Assembly: GCF_015680405.1 (NCBI RefSeq)
Contig: NZ_JADLJS010000003.1
Coordinates: 1-64,000 of the forward strand
Length of the DNA stretch: 64,000 nucleotides
Source of the DNA: Pseudomonas pudica
GTDB taxonomy: Bacteria; Pseudomonadota; Gammaproteobacteria; Pseudomonadales; Pseudomonadaceae
Reading direction: 5' to 3'
Shown: in pieces, positions 34,896-44,219 of the stretch
How the letters are laid out: each line of letters starts with the position of its first letter
Position numbering within the stretch: position 1 is the first letter of the stretch
The notes under the pieces: model-generated
Database searches by the model: none
What the model saw: only the letters and a program-made list of their open reading frames with translations
Told to the model about the DNA's origin: nothing
Program-made: the position numbers and the translations under genes

Positions 34896-35642
34896 ATGAA
34901 ACGCCAGCCACTCGACGACAGCTTCAAGGTCAACCGCAACCCCGTTACCCTGCGCGAAATCGTGCTCGACAAGCTGCGCGCCGCGATCATGAACTTCCAC
35001 CTGCTGCCAGGCGACCGCCTGGTCGAGCGCGACCTCTGCGACCGCCTCGGCGTCAGCCGCACCTCGGTGCGTGAAGCCCTGCGCCACCTGGAATCCGAAG
35101 GCCTGGTGGAATTCGCCGACGCCAAGGGCCCGCGCGTGGCCATCATCACCCTGGAAGACGCCCGCGACATCTACGAGCTGCGCTGCGTGCTCGAAGGCCT
35201 GATCGTGCAGCTGTTCACCCTAAACGCCAAGGCCAAGGACATCCGCGCCCTGGAACGGGCGCTGGAGGTCAACCGCGAAGCCCTCGAAGAAGGCGAACTG
35301 CAACAGGTGCTGGACTCGGTACAAGGTTTCTACGATGTGCTGCTGGAAGGCTCCGGCAACCAGGTGGCGGCCCAGCAGCTACGCCAGTTGCAGGCGCGCA
35401 TCAGCTACCTGCGTGCCACCTCGGTGTCGCAGGAGAACCGCCGCGGCGCCAGCAACCGCGAAATGGAAAAGATCGTCGAGGCGATCAAGAGCGGCGACCC
35501 GCTGGTAGCCCATCAGGCCTCGGTCGACCACGTCCGCGCCGCCGCCAAGGTGGCCCTGGACTACCTGCGCCAGAAGCAGGATGACAACGTCAAGGTGCGC
35601 GAGATGGTCGAGCCCCTGGCCTTGAAGGACCCACGCATTTAA
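34896..35642 (+). CDS. GntR-family regulator, FadR/FCD subfamily
   Basis: 248 residues. The wHTH (residues ~18-85) reads LREIVLDKLRAAIMNFHLLP ... RLGVSRTSVREALRHLESEG, followed by an all-helical FCD effector domain with metal-ligand candidates (Asp/His; VAHQASVDHVRAA). Location at the end of the catabolic cluster makes it the probable repressor acting at the three ATGGTATACCAT sites. NanR, another FadR-type regulator, recognises GGTATA half-sites, matching these sequences. ATG 34896 is preferred to the TTG at 34893. Confidence 0.9.
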   Translation: MKRQPLDDSFKVNRNPVTLREIVLDKLRAAIMNFHLLPGDRLVERDLCDRLGVSRTSVREALRHLESEGLVEFADAKGPRVAIITLEDARDIYELRCVLEGLIVQLFTLNAKAKDIRALERALEVNREALEEGELQQVLDSVQGFYDVLLEGSGNQVAAQQLRQLQARISYLRATSVSQENRRGASNREMEKIVEAIKSGDPLVAHQASVDHVRAAAKVALDYLRQKQDDNVKVREMVEPLALKDPRI

Positions 35643-35663
35643 GCCACCCACAGGCCAGCGATC

Positions 35664-36227
35664 ATGCCCAACGCCCCGCGCTACTGCCCGCACTGCACCA
35701 CGGAACTGGCCCGGGGCGTTCCCACAGGCGACACCCACGAACGCCTGCACTGCACAGGCTGCGGCTACATCCACTACATCAACCCGAAGATCATCGCCGG
35801 CTGCATCATCGAGCGTGATGGCAAGTACCTGCTGTGCCAGCGCGCCATCCCCCCGCGCCCCGGCACCTGGACCTTGCCGGCCGGGTTCATGGAGGCCGGC
35901 GAAACCACCGAGCAGGCAGCCCTGCGCGAGGTCTGGGAAGAAAGCGGCGTACGCGCCGAGATCGTCTCGCCGTACTCGATCTTCAGCGTGCCGAAGATCA
36001 GCGAGGTCTACATCATCTTCCGCGCCATCGCCACCGAGGAAACCGGGCAGTACGGGACGGAAACGCTGGCGTACAGGTTTTTCGAGCCGGACGAGATCCC
36101 GTGGGACGAAATCTACTACCCGGCAATCCGGCAGATTCTCGAGCGTTATATCCTCGAGCGGCAGGCCGGGGTTTATGGCATCTACATGGGCAATGACGAC
36201 ACTGGCAAGGTGCACTTCATTCGCTAG
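35664..36227 (+). CDS. NUDIX hydrolase with N-terminal zinc ribbon (NudC-like subgroup)
   Basis: 187 residues. An N-terminal zinc ribbon has CPHC at ~8-11 and CTGC at ~31-34. The Nudix box GFMEAGETTEQAALREVWEE is complete (GX5EX7REUXEEXGU), so magnesium-dependent pyrophosphatase activity is expected. This stand-alone zinc-ribbon Nudix type is common in pseudomonads, with nucleoside-diphosphate-linked substrates suspected. It follows the GntR gene by 21 bases and may be cotranscribed, though a pathway role is unclear. Confidence 0.9.
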   Translation: MPNAPRYCPHCTTELARGVPTGDTHERLHCTGCGYIHYINPKIIAGCIIERDGKYLLCQRAIPPRPGTWTLPAGFMEAGETTEQAALREVWEESGVRAEIVSPYSIFSVPKISEVYIIFRAIATEETGQYGTETLAYRFFEPDEIPWDEIYYPAIRQILERYILERQAGVYGIYMGNDDTGKVHFIR

Positions 36228-36230
36228 CCG

Positions 36231-36336
36231 GGGCCGGCCTCTTCGAGGGTAAACCCGCCCCCCTGCAGGTAAAGTACACACCTTGAGCAACATGCTATTC
36301 CTTCAGGAGCGGGTTTACCCGCGAAGAGGCCGGTAC
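36231..36336. repeat. REP pair, one arm decayed
   Basis: The left unit has changes (TCTTCGAGGGTAAACCCGCC) relative to the intact right unit (GCGGGTTTACCCGCGAAGAG). Confidence 0.8.
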
Positions 36337-36412
36337 AGCCACCAAAAATTCTCGCCAAACGTCTATTCTGGATGCACCCTTAAGGCCTTACGCAAAAGGA
36401 CCAGCAGAGCAC

Positions 36413-38194
36413 ATGGCAAAATGGCTAGACGGCGGCGGGCTGATGGCCGAGCGCATCCGCAACCACGATTGGGCTGCCACCCCGCTGGGCCCGCTGGAGC
36501 ATTGGCCCGACCCGCTGAAAACCAGCCTGGCTCTGTGCCTGGCCTCACGCTTCCCGCAAGCCGTGCTCTGGGGCCCTGACCTGCTCACCCTGCACAACGA
36601 CGCTTTCTCGCAGATCCTCGGACAAAAGCCCTCAGCCCTGGGTATCCCCTTCCGCGCTGTGTGGCAGGAGGCCTGGGCCGATATCGGCCACTTGGCCAAC
36701 CGTGCTCTGGCTGGCGAGGCGGTGTATATAGAAGACTTCCCGCTCGTCATCGACCGCAACGGTGGCCCCGAAAAGGCCTATTTCACCTTCTGCTACAGCC
36801 CCATCCGCGACCACGACGGCAAGGTGCTGGGCATGCTGGATACCGTTACCGAAACCACCACCAGCGTGCTTGCCAACCAGCGCCTGAACTTTCTCGACAA
36901 CCTGGGCCGCGCCGTGGCCGACTCTACCGACCCGGACCAGATCCTTGCCACTACCACGCGCATGCTGGTCGAGCACCTGCAACTGTCGAGTTGCGCCTAT
37001 GCGGTGATGGAACCAGACGAAGACGGTTTCACCATCTGTGGTGACTCCGTGGCGCCCGGCTCGCCGCATCTGTTGGGCCGCTATCGGTTGCAGGATTTCG
37101 GCACGCTGGCGCTCGGACGCCTGCGCAGTGGCCTGCCGTTGGTCATCCAGGACAACCTGAGCGAGTTGCCCCCGCAGGAAGCTGCCACCTTCCAGGCCAT
37201 CGGCATTACTGCGACCATTTGCATGCCCCTGATCAAAGGCGGTCGGCTGACTGCGCTGATGGCCATCCACGACAAGGCGCCACGGGAGTGGACCCACTAC
37301 GAACAGGCGCTGATCAGCGAAGTCACAGAGCGCTCCTGGGCGCACATCCAGCGGGTACAGGCCCACGCCGAAGTTCGCGAAGCCATGGCGGCACTGGAGG
37401 CGCTGAATGCCACCCTCGAACAGCGCGTGGAAGAACGCACCAGCCAGCTGCTGCACACAGAAGCCGTGCTGCGCCAGGCCCAGAAGCTCGAAGCCATCGG
37501 CCAACTCACAGGCGGCGTGGCCCATGATTTCAACAACCTGCTGACCATCATTCGCTCGTCGCTGCATTTTCTGCAGCGCCCCAACCTCGACGCACAGCGC
37601 CGCGAGCGCTACCTCAAGACCATGTCCGACACCGTCGACCGCGGTACCAGGCTGACCGGCCAGTTGCTGGCCTTCGCCCGTCGCCAGGCCTTGAGCCCGC
37701 AAGTGTTCGAGGCCGGGCCAAGGCTGGAGGCCATGGCCGACATGCTCGACACGGCCACTGGTGCGCGGATCCAGGTCGAGCTGGAGTTGCCGCAGGCACC
37801 TTGCCATATCCGCGCCGACCTCAACCAGCTGGAAACCGCAGTGATCAACCTGATGCTCAACGGCCGCGATGCCATGGCCGGCGAAGGCACCTTGCAGCTG
37901 CGCCTGCAGGCCGACCAGCGCCTGCCCGCCCTGCGCGGCCAGGCGCCACAGCCGGGCCCGTTCGCCGCGATCTCGGTGAGCGACAGCGGTGTCGGCATTG
38001 CCACCGAACTGCTGGAGCGCATCTTCGACCCGTTCTTCACCACCAAGGCGCCGGGCGAAGGCACCGGGCTCGGGCTGTCGCAGGTGTTCGGTTTTGCCAG
38101 GCAGTCCGGGGGCGATGTGCAGGTGAACAGCGTCCTGGGCCAGGGCACCACGTTTACCCTGTACCTGCCCCAGGAGCCACCGCCTGAGGCGTGA
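36413..38194 (+). CDS. sensor histidine kinase (PAS-GAF-HisKA-HATPase)
   Basis: 593 residues, soluble. A PAS-like region lies at ~20-150 ([20 protein letters not shown]), a GAF domain at ~160-320, then a coiled coil. The dimerisation/phosphoacceptor box is [20 protein letters not shown] (His near 370). The ATPase shows [40 protein letters not shown]. No receiver domain is attached and no response regulator gene is adjacent, so the partner is elsewhere. The signal is unknown. An alternative start is the Met at residue 11. Confidence 0.9.
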   Translation: MAKWLDGGGLMAERIRNHDWAATPLGPLEHWPDPLKTSLALCLASRFPQAVLWGPDLLTLHNDAFSQILGQKPSALGIPFRAVWQEAWADIGHLANRALAGEAVYIEDFPLVIDRNGGPEKAYFTFCYSPIRDHDGKVLGMLDTVTETTTSVLANQRLNFLDNLGRAVADSTDPDQILATTTRMLVEHLQLSSCAYAVMEPDEDGFTICGDSVAPGSPHLLGRYRLQDFGTLALGRLRSGLPLVIQDNLSELPPQEAATFQAIGITATICMPLIKGGRLTALMAIHDKAPREWTHYEQALISEVTERSWAHIQRVQAHAEVREAMAALEALNATLEQRVEERTSQLLHTEAVLRQAQKLEAIGQLTGGVAHDFNNLLTIIRSSLHFLQRPNLDAQRRERYLKTMSDTVDRGTRLTGQLLAFARRQALSPQVFEAGPRLEAMADMLDTATGARIQVELELPQAPCHIRADLNQLETAVINLMLNGRDAMAGEGTLQLRLQADQRLPALRGQAPQPGPFAAISVSDSGVGIATELLERIFDPFFTTKAPGEGTGLGLSQVFGFARQSGGDVQVNSVLGQGTTFTLYLPQEPPPEA

Positions 38195-38234
38195 CGGTCA
38201 ACGGGTTCACTGCCAGGCCTGAGCCATGCGGGGT

Positions 38235-38266
38235 TCTTGTGGGAGCTGGCTTGCCGGCGATGAGGC
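38235..38266. repeat. single REP unit
   Basis: TTGTGGGAGCTGGCTTGCCG followed by GCGATGAGGCC, without an inverted partner, between the convergent kinase and LysE genes. Confidence 0.72.
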
Positions 38267-38274
38267 CAGTGAAT

Positions 38275-38889
38275 TCAACCTATTTGACCGGCTATCAAAC
38301 CCAGGGCCACCGTGATCATCGCCACCCCCGACACCCGGCCAACCAGCTTCGCCGCCCCCGGCCGGGTGCTCAGCACGGCTTTGGCGCCATAACCGACCAG
38401 CGAGTAGATCACCAGCGAGCTGCACAGGTGGACCAGGCCCAGCAGCAAGATCTGCAACGGCACCGGCCAGCTCGACTGCGGGTCTGTGAACTGCGGCAAC
38501 AGGGCCAGGAACAGCAGGAACACTTTCGGGTTCAGGCCACTGACGCAAAACCCTTTCAACGCCCAGCGGGAACCCGACTCCCCCGCACCATCCTGCCCGG
38601 CCGCCGGCAATGCGGGGCTCAGCAGCAGGTTGCCACCGAGCCAAAGCAGGTAGCTGCACCCCGCCAGCGTCAGCAAGGTGAGCGCCAGCGGGTGGCCGGC
38701 CAGCAGGCTGCCGACCCCGGCCGCCACCACCAGGGTCGCGAGGAAATGCCCCGACAGCATTCCCGCCACCGCAGGCATCACCCAGCGCCCGCGCATGCCG
38801 GCCGAAATGGCGTAGGCCCAGTCCGCGCCCGGGGTAATCACGAACAGCATCGACACGGCCCAGAACGCCGTCAGAACACTGAGAGCCAC
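38275..38889 (-). CDS. LysE/RhtB-family exporter
   Basis: 204 residues with about six hydrophobic segments. The signature ITPGADWAYAISAGMRGRWV appears near residue 19 and SGLNPKVFLLFLALLPQFTD near 117. It is divergent from an Lrp/AsnC regulator, the usual arrangement for exporters controlled by their amino-acid substrate. Which amino acid is exported cannot be stated. Confidence 0.88.
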   Translation of the reverse strand: MALSVLTAFWAVSMLFVITPGADWAYAISAGMRGRWVMPAVAGMLSGHFLATLVVAAGVGSLLAGHPLALTLLTLAGCSYLLWLGGNLLLSPALPAAGQDGAGESGSRWALKGFCVSGLNPKVFLLFLALLPQFTDPQSSWPVPLQILLLGLVHLCSSLVIYSLVGYGAKAVLSTRPGAAKLVGRVSGVAMITVALGLIAGQIG

Positions 38890-38987
38890 TTGAATCTTCC
38901 TTTTTCCACTGCTTTGGGATGTCGAAAGATTACGGATTCCGCCGAGGGATTTTCTTTCGTATATTCCCCAACAGCCCTCAATTGCTG

Positions 38988-38998
38988 GAAGATTCTTC
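38988..38998. promoter_or_regulatory. short palindrome in the LysE/Lrp gap
   Basis: GAAGATTCTTC, perfect 11-base dyad immediately before the Lrp-type start codon, overlapping its ribosome site (GGAAG). Possible autoregulatory Lrp-like box. Confidence 0.35.
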
Positions 38999-39001
38999 TT
39001 G

Positions 39002-39454
39002 ATGGACAGGACTGATCGAAAAATTCTTGCCGAGCTGCAAAAGGACGGTCGGCTATCTGTGACCGAGTTGGCCGACCGTGTGGGGCTGAGCCTGTCGCCC
39101 TGCCATCGGCGCTTGAAGGCGCTGGAGGAATCCGGGGCGATTCTTGGCTATCACGCCCGCTTGGCGCCGAGCGCCCTGGGGCTGAACTTTGCCGCGCTGG
39201 TGTTCGTGACCTTGCGCGAAGTCACTCGTCAGCCGGTAGCGGACTTTGAAGCGGCGCTGGCCGAGATCCCGCAGATCGTCGAGGCGCAGCGGCTGTTTGG
39301 CGACCCGGATTACCTGCTGCATGTGGTGGCCAAGGATTTGCCAGCGTTCCAGAAACTGTATGACGAGCAGCTGACCAGCATTCCCAATGTGAAGCGCTTG
39401 AGTTCGACGCTGGTGATGAAAGAGGTGATTCAGGATCGGTTGTTGCCGATGTAG
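39002..39454 (+). CDS. Lrp/AsnC-family transcriptional regulator
   Basis: 150 residues. The HTH DRTDRKILAELQKDGRLSVT ... VGLSLSPCHRRLKALEESGA occupies residues 2-60, and an AsnC/RAM ligand-binding domain follows (FAALVFVTLREVTRQPVADF; DYLLHVVAKDLPAFQKLYDE). Probably controls the divergent LysE exporter in response to an amino acid. ATG 39002 is chosen over the preceding TTG (38999) as it gives the usual MDRTDRKIL start. Confidence 0.9.
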   Translation: MDRTDRKILAELQKDGRLSVTELADRVGLSLSPCHRRLKALEESGAILGYHARLAPSALGLNFAALVFVTLREVTRQPVADFEAALAEIPQIVEAQRLFGDPDYLLHVVAKDLPAFQKLYDEQLTSIPNVKRLSSTLVMKEVIQDRLLPM

Positions 39455-39460
39455 CGTTGT

Positions 39461-39574
39461 TGCCAGTGCCGGCCATTTCGCGGGTGAACCCGCTCCCACA
39501 GGTACTGCGCATGACTTGAAATCAATGCGGCCGAGGTGGGAGCGGGTTCACCCGCGAAAGGGCCGGCACTGGCA
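39461..39574. repeat. REP pair (REPIN-like)
   Basis: Outer arms TGCCAGTGCCGGCC / GGCCGGCACTGGCA; inner CGCGGGTGAACCCGCT. It fills the first third of the 414-base gap 39455-39868. The remainder is an AT-rich stretch (39720-39775) that probably holds the permease promoter; no gene is seen there. Confidence 0.87.
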
Positions 39575-39868
39575 ACCTTTTTATCTGCCCTGAAAACGTG
39601 CACGGCGCCCCACCAAAGCACACCACCTCTCGCCTCCACAAGGTCCGAACCCCGCTAGCCCAAGCCCTCCCGCTCCCTGGCACCCTCCTTGCTACCGTCC
39701 TCCGCTTGACCTTTTGTCAGCCTTAGGTTTTTTAAGGTTTATGGGCACATATTTACTAATTTCTCGTTATCCCCGCGCCCCGCATCATCGCTCCAACAAG
39801 AACGCGTCGCCCTTCGCCGGCACGCCCCCGGGCAGCTCCCAATGCCCTACCTTGCCTTGGAGTCAGTC

Positions 39869-41281
39869 ATGACCAGTGCAGCCAATTCGGCACCCCTCAT
39901 AGAAAAACACACGATCGGCTACGTGCCCCCGCAAGACCGCCATGGAAAGGTAAGGGATCTGTTCACACTGTGGTTCGGCGGCAACATCGCGCCGCTGCCC
40001 ATCGTCACCGGTGCACTGGGTGTGCAACTGTTCCACCTGAACCTGGTGTGGGGCATCGTCGCCATCCTGGTCGGCCACCTGGTTGGTGGTGTACTGATGG
40101 CGCTGCACTCGGCCCAGGGCCCGCAGATGGGCATCCCGCAGATGATCCAGAGCCGCGCCCAGTTCGGCTCGCTCGGCGCGCTGCTGGTGGTGGTGATCGC
40201 CGGGGTCATGTACATCGGCTTCTTCGCCTCCAACATCGTCCTCGCCGGCAAGTCGCTGCACGGCGTGGTCGATGCCGTGCCGGTACCGGTGGGCATCGTC
40301 ATCGGTGCACTGGGCTCGGGCATCATCGGCATCATCGGCTACCGCTTCATCCACGTGCTCAACCGCATCGGCACCTGGGTGCTGGGTATCGGCATCGTGG
40401 TCGGTTTCGGCTACATCTTCAGCCACGTGCAAAGCGACGACTTTCTCACCCGCGGCGGCTTCAACCTGGCCGGCTGGCTGGCCACCGTGTCGCTGGCGGC
40501 GCTGTGGCAGATCGCCTTTGCGCCCTACGTGTCGGACTACTCGCGCTACCTGCCGGCGGATGTGAAGGTCAGCTCGACGTTCTGGACTACCTACCTGGGC
40601 TCGGCCCTGGGTTCGAGCCTGTCGTTCATCTTCGGCGCCGTGGCGGTGCTGGCGATCCCGGCCGGCATGGACACCATGGACGCGGTCAAGCTGGCCACCG
40701 GCACCCTCGGCCCGATCATGCTGGTGCTGTTCCTGCTCAGCGTGATCAGCCACAACGCCCTCAACCTGTATGGCGCCGTGCTGTCGATCATCACCCTGGT
40801 GCAAACCTTCGCCCACCGCTGGATCCCCACCGCCAAGAGCCGCGCCGTGCTGTCGCTGGTAGTGCTGACGGCCTGCTGCGTGGTGGCGGTGTTCGCCTCG
40901 GCGGACTTCATCGGCCACTTCGTCGACATGGTGCTGGTGCTGCTGGTGGTGCTGGTGCCGTGGACAGCGATCAACCTGATCGACTTCTATGCCATCCACA
41001 AGGGTGACTACGATATCCAGTCGATCTTCCAGGTCGATGGCGGCATCTACGGGCGCTACAACCCGCAGGCGCTGATTGCCTATGCCGTGGGCATCGTGGT
41101 GCAGATCCCGTTCATGAACACGCCGCTGTATGTCGGGCCGATTTCCGAACATATCAACGGAGCGGACCTGTCGTGGCTGGTGGGGTTGGCCGTTACTTCG
41201 CCGCTGTACTGGTGGCTGGCCAGCCGTGACAGCGCCTACCGTCGCCGTCAGATGAGCGCCAAGGTGGCCATGGGGCATTGA
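39869..41281 (+). CDS. NCS1-family permease, second copy
   Basis: 470 residues from ATG 39869, which has GGAG 7 bases upstream; an earlier in-frame ATG at 39842 lacks a ribosome site. Strikingly similar throughout to the permease at 27083-28489 (GYVPPQDRHGKVRDLFTLWF; RYLPADVKVSSTFWTTYLGS; SHNALNLYGAVLSIITLVQT). It stands alone between an Lrp regulator and amt, with no copy of the ATGGTATACCAT operator upstream, so its control differs. Probable substrate: a nucleobase-like N-heterocycle. Confidence 0.9.
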   Translation: MTSAANSAPLIEKHTIGYVPPQDRHGKVRDLFTLWFGGNIAPLPIVTGALGVQLFHLNLVWGIVAILVGHLVGGVLMALHSAQGPQMGIPQMIQSRAQFGSLGALLVVVIAGVMYIGFFASNIVLAGKSLHGVVDAVPVPVGIVIGALGSGIIGIIGYRFIHVLNRIGTWVLGIGIVVGFGYIFSHVQSDDFLTRGGFNLAGWLATVSLAALWQIAFAPYVSDYSRYLPADVKVSSTFWTTYLGSALGSSLSFIFGAVAVLAIPAGMDTMDAVKLATGTLGPIMLVLFLLSVISHNALNLYGAVLSIITLVQTFAHRWIPTAKSRAVLSLVVLTACCVVAVFASADFIGHFVDMVLVLLVVLVPWTAINLIDFYAIHKGDYDIQSIFQVDGGIYGRYNPQALIAYAVGIVVQIPFMNTPLYVGPISEHINGADLSWLVGLAVTSPLYWWLASRDSAYRRRQMSAKVAMGH

Positions 41282-41289
41282 TTCAAACT

Positions 41290-41393
41290 GTACCGGCCAC
41301 TTCGCGGGTGAACCCGCTCCCACAGTGATATCGCACGTCTTCGGATATGTGCTTTCCCTGTGGGAGCGGGTTTACCCGCGAACAGGCCGGTAC
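41290..41393. repeat. REP pair
   Basis: GTACCGGCCACTTCGCGGGT and its inverted partner with AACAGGCC, between convergent permease and amt genes. Confidence 0.86.
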
Positions 41394-41407
41394 AGGCAAC
41401 ACATCAG

Positions 41408-42712
41408 TCAGAGGTTGTAGGCCCGCTCATTGTGCTCCGCAAGGTCCAGCCCCTGTTCTTCCTCTTCCCGGCTGGCCCGCAGCCCGATGGTCAGCTCGAT
41501 CGCCCCCAGAATCGCCCAACTCACTACAAAGCAATACACGAAGGTGAACGCCACCCCCTTAAATTGCACCAATGCCTGCCCGACGGGTGACGCACCCTCC
41601 ACATAACCGCCCAACGAAGGCGCGGCAAAGACCCCGGTAAGGATCGCGCCGACCATTCCGCCCACGCCATGCAGGCCGAACACATCCAGGCTGTCGTCGT
41701 AGCCCAGCGCCTGCTTCAACCGGGTCACGGCAAAGAAGCAGATGGCCCCGGTCAACAGCCCGATCACCAGCGCGCCCAGCGGCCCGACAAATGCACAGGC
41801 CGGGGTAATCCCGACCAACCCTGCCAAAGCCCCTGAAGCTGCACCCAAGGCCGTCGGCCGACCATGCGCCACCTTCTCGGTCAGCAACCAGCCGACAATC
41901 CCCGCACAGGCCGCCACCATGGTCGCCAGCATCACCACCCCCGCCGCCTGGTTGGCCGCCAGCCCCGAGCCGACGTTGAAGCCGAACCAGCCCACCCACA
42001 GCAGCCCGGCGCCCACCAGGGTGAAACCGAGGTTGTGCGGCGGCATGGCCACCTGCGGGTAGCCCCTGCGCTTGCCCAGCATCAAGGCCGCAGCCAGCGC
42101 TGCCACACCGGAGTTGATATGCACGGCGGTACCACCGGCAAAGTCCAGCACGCCCCAGTCGACCAACAATGCCCCCGGCCCGCCCCAGACCATATGCGCG
42201 ATCGGCGCATACACCAGCACGAACCAGGCGGCCATGAACAGCAATGAAGCACTGAACTTCATGCGCTCGGCAAAACCACCGGCAATCAGCGCCGGGGTGA
42301 TGATGGCGAAGGTCAGCTGGAACACCGCGAACACGCCTTCGGGGATGCTACCGACCAGGCTGTCATGGCCGATGTCCAGCATCAGCGCCTTGTCCAGCCC
42401 GCCGATGAAACTGTTGACGGTCAACTGCCCCTCGACCATGCCGGTGGTGTCTACCACCAGGCTATAGCCGAACAGCACCCAGAGAATGCCGATCACCCCG
42501 GCAACGGCGAACAGCTGGGTGAACACCGAGAGGAGGTTCTTGGCCCGCACCATGCCACCGTAGAACAGTGCCAGGCCCGGGATGCACATCATCAGCACGA
42601 ACATCGCGGCGCAGATCATCCAGGCGGTGTTGCCGGTGTCCAGGGTGGGGTCGGCGGCGTGGGCCCGGGTGGTCAGGGCCAACAACATTACAGCGAGGGT
42701 GAGGTGCTTCAT
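41408..42712 (-). CDS. amt: Amt-family ammonium transporter
   Basis: 434 residues with a signal-like N-terminus (residues 1-20, AHA) and about 11 transmembrane segments. The Amt signature region is DFAGGTAVHINSGVAALAAA, and the twin pore histidines appear as VHINSG and FGLHGVGGMVG. It lies at the 3' end of the minus-strand glnT-glxBCD set, past a REP pair. This links it to assimilation of ammonium or methylammonium by those enzymes. No glnK is adjacent. Confidence 0.93.
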   Translation of the reverse strand: MKHLTLAVMLLALTTRAHAADPTLDTGNTAWMICAAMFVLMMCIPGLALFYGGMVRAKNLLSVFTQLFAVAGVIGILWVLFGYSLVVDTTGMVEGQLTVNSFIGGLDKALMLDIGHDSLVGSIPEGVFAVFQLTFAIITPALIAGGFAERMKFSASLLFMAAWFVLVYAPIAHMVWGGPGALLVDWGVLDFAGGTAVHINSGVAALAAALMLGKRRGYPQVAMPPHNLGFTLVGAGLLWVGWFGFNVGSGLAANQAAGVVMLATMVAACAGIVGWLLTEKVAHGRPTALGAASGALAGLVGITPACAFVGPLGALVIGLLTGAICFFAVTRLKQALGYDDSLDVFGLHGVGGMVGAILTGVFAAPSLGGYVEGASPVGQALVQFKGVAFTFVYCFVVSWAILGAIELTIGLRASREEEEQGLDLAEHNERAYNL

Positions 42713-42747
42713 GGAGTCACTCCTGTGTGAATGGTGGGGGTGCCCTT

Positions 42748-42865
42748 GGGCTGCCTTGCAGCCCATCGCGACACAAGGCCGCTCCTGCAGGGGGCCGCGC
42801 AGGCACAGAGACGCGGTCCCCTGCAGGAGCGGCCTTGTGCCGCGAATGGGCCGCAAAGCGGCCCC
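42748..42865. repeat. REP pair, TCGCGACACAAGGCCGCTCC subtype
   Basis: Facing units with AAGGCCGCTCCTGCAG / CTGCAGGAGCGGCCTT and flanking GGGCTGCCTTGCAGCCC and GGGCCGCAAAGCGGCCCC hairpins, separating amt from glxD. Confidence 0.86.
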
Positions 42866-42878
42866 AATTACCGATAAC

Positions 42879-44204
42879 TCAGTACCGCGCCTGCCCCGGC
42901 ACCCAGGCAGTCCCCGCCAAAGGCACTCGCGCCATCGCCGCAGCCTCCACGGTCAACGCCACCAGGTCCTCCGGGTCGAGGTTGTGCAAGTGCGACTTGC
43001 CACACGCCCGCGCCATGGTCTGCGCCTCCAGCACCAGCACCCGCAGGTAGTTGGCCAGACGGCGCCCGGCCTCCTCCGGGTTCAGGCGCCCGGCCAGTTC
43101 CGGGTCCTGGGTGGTAATGCCGGCCGGGTCGCGGCCGTTTTGCCAGTCGTCATAGAAACCGGCCGCCGAGCCGATCTTCTTCAGTTCGGCATCCAGCCGC
43201 GGGTGGTTGTCACCCAGCGCGATCAACGCCGCAGTGCCAATGGCCACCGCATCAGCCCCGAGGGCCATGGCCTTGGCCACGTCGGCACCGTTGCGAATAC
43301 CACCGGAGACGATCAGCTGCACCTTGCGGTGCATGCCCATTTCCTGCAGCGCCTGCACTGCCTGTGGAATGGCCGGCAAGATGGGGATGCCAACGTGCTC
43401 GATGAACACTTCCTGAGTCGCGGCGGTACCGCCCTGCATGCCGTCGAGCACGATCACATCGGCACCGGCCTTCACCGCCAGCTTTACGTCGTAGTACGGG
43501 CGGCTGGCGCCGATCTTCACGTAGATGGGTTTTTCCCAGTCGGTGATCTCGCGGATCTCGGCAATCTTGATCGCCAGGTCATCCGGGCCGGTCCAGTCCG
43601 GGTGGCGGCAGGCGCTGCGCTGGTCGACGCCGATCGGCAAGGTGCGCATGCCGGCCACGCGCTCGGTCACCTTCATGCCCAGCAGCATGCCGCCACCGCC
43701 CGGCTTGGCACCCTGGCCGAGGACGATCTCGATGGCATCGGCCTTGCGCAGGTCATCGGGGTTCATGCCGTAGCGCGACGGCAGGTACTGGTACACCAGG
43801 TGCTGGGACTGGCCGCGCTCTTCCGGCGTCATGCCGCCGTCGCCCGTGGTGGTGCTGGTGCCGGCGATGGTCGCACCACGGCCAAGCGCCTCTTTGGCGT
43901 TGGCCGACAGCGCGCCGAAGCTCATGCCGGCGATGGTCACCGGTATCTTCAGGTGGATCGGCTTCTTGGCGAAGCGGGTGCCCAGCAACACATCGGTGCC
44001 GCACTTCTCGCGGTAGCCTTCCAGCGGGTAGCGCGACACGCTGGCACCGAGCAGCAGCAGGTCGTCGAAGTGCGGCACGCGGCGCTTGGTGCCACCACCG
44101 CGGATGTCGTAGATGCCGGTTTCGGCAGCACGCTGGATTTCCTGGATGGTCAGGCGATCGAAGGTGGCCGACTCACGCAGTACCGGGGGGAATTGCTCGC
44201 TCAT
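42879..44204 (-). CDS. glxD: FMN-binding glutamate synthase-family protein (GlxD / MgsC-like)
   Basis: 441 residues, corresponding to the FMN/synthase domain of glutamate synthase. Signature stretches are TSTTTGDGGMTPEERGQSQH, AIEIVLGQGAKPGGGGMLLG, YVKIGASRPYYDVKLAVKAG and VSGGIRNGADVAKAMALGAD. The cysteines that bind the 3Fe-4S cluster in GltB are not seen; that region reads GDNHPRLDAELKKIGSAAGF instead. With glxB and glxC it forms a split, three-subunit glutamate or N-methylglutamate synthase. Confidence 0.88.
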   Translation of the reverse strand: MSEQFPPVLRESATFDRLTIQEIQRAAETGIYDIRGGGTKRRVPHFDDLLLLGASVSRYPLEGYREKCGTDVLLGTRFAKKPIHLKIPVTIAGMSFGALSANAKEALGRGATIAGTSTTTGDGGMTPEERGQSQHLVYQYLPSRYGMNPDDLRKADAIEIVLGQGAKPGGGGMLLGMKVTERVAGMRTLPIGVDQRSACRHPDWTGPDDLAIKIAEIREITDWEKPIYVKIGASRPYYDVKLAVKAGADVIVLDGMQGGTAATQEVFIEHVGIPILPAIPQAVQALQEMGMHRKVQLIVSGGIRNGADVAKAMALGADAVAIGTAALIALGDNHPRLDAELKKIGSAAGFYDDWQNGRDPAGITTQDPELAGRLNPEEAGRRLANYLRVLVLEAQTMARACGKSHLHNLDPEDLVALTVEAAAMARVPLAGTAWVPGQARY

Positions 44205-44219
44205 GGGAATGCTCCTGAA

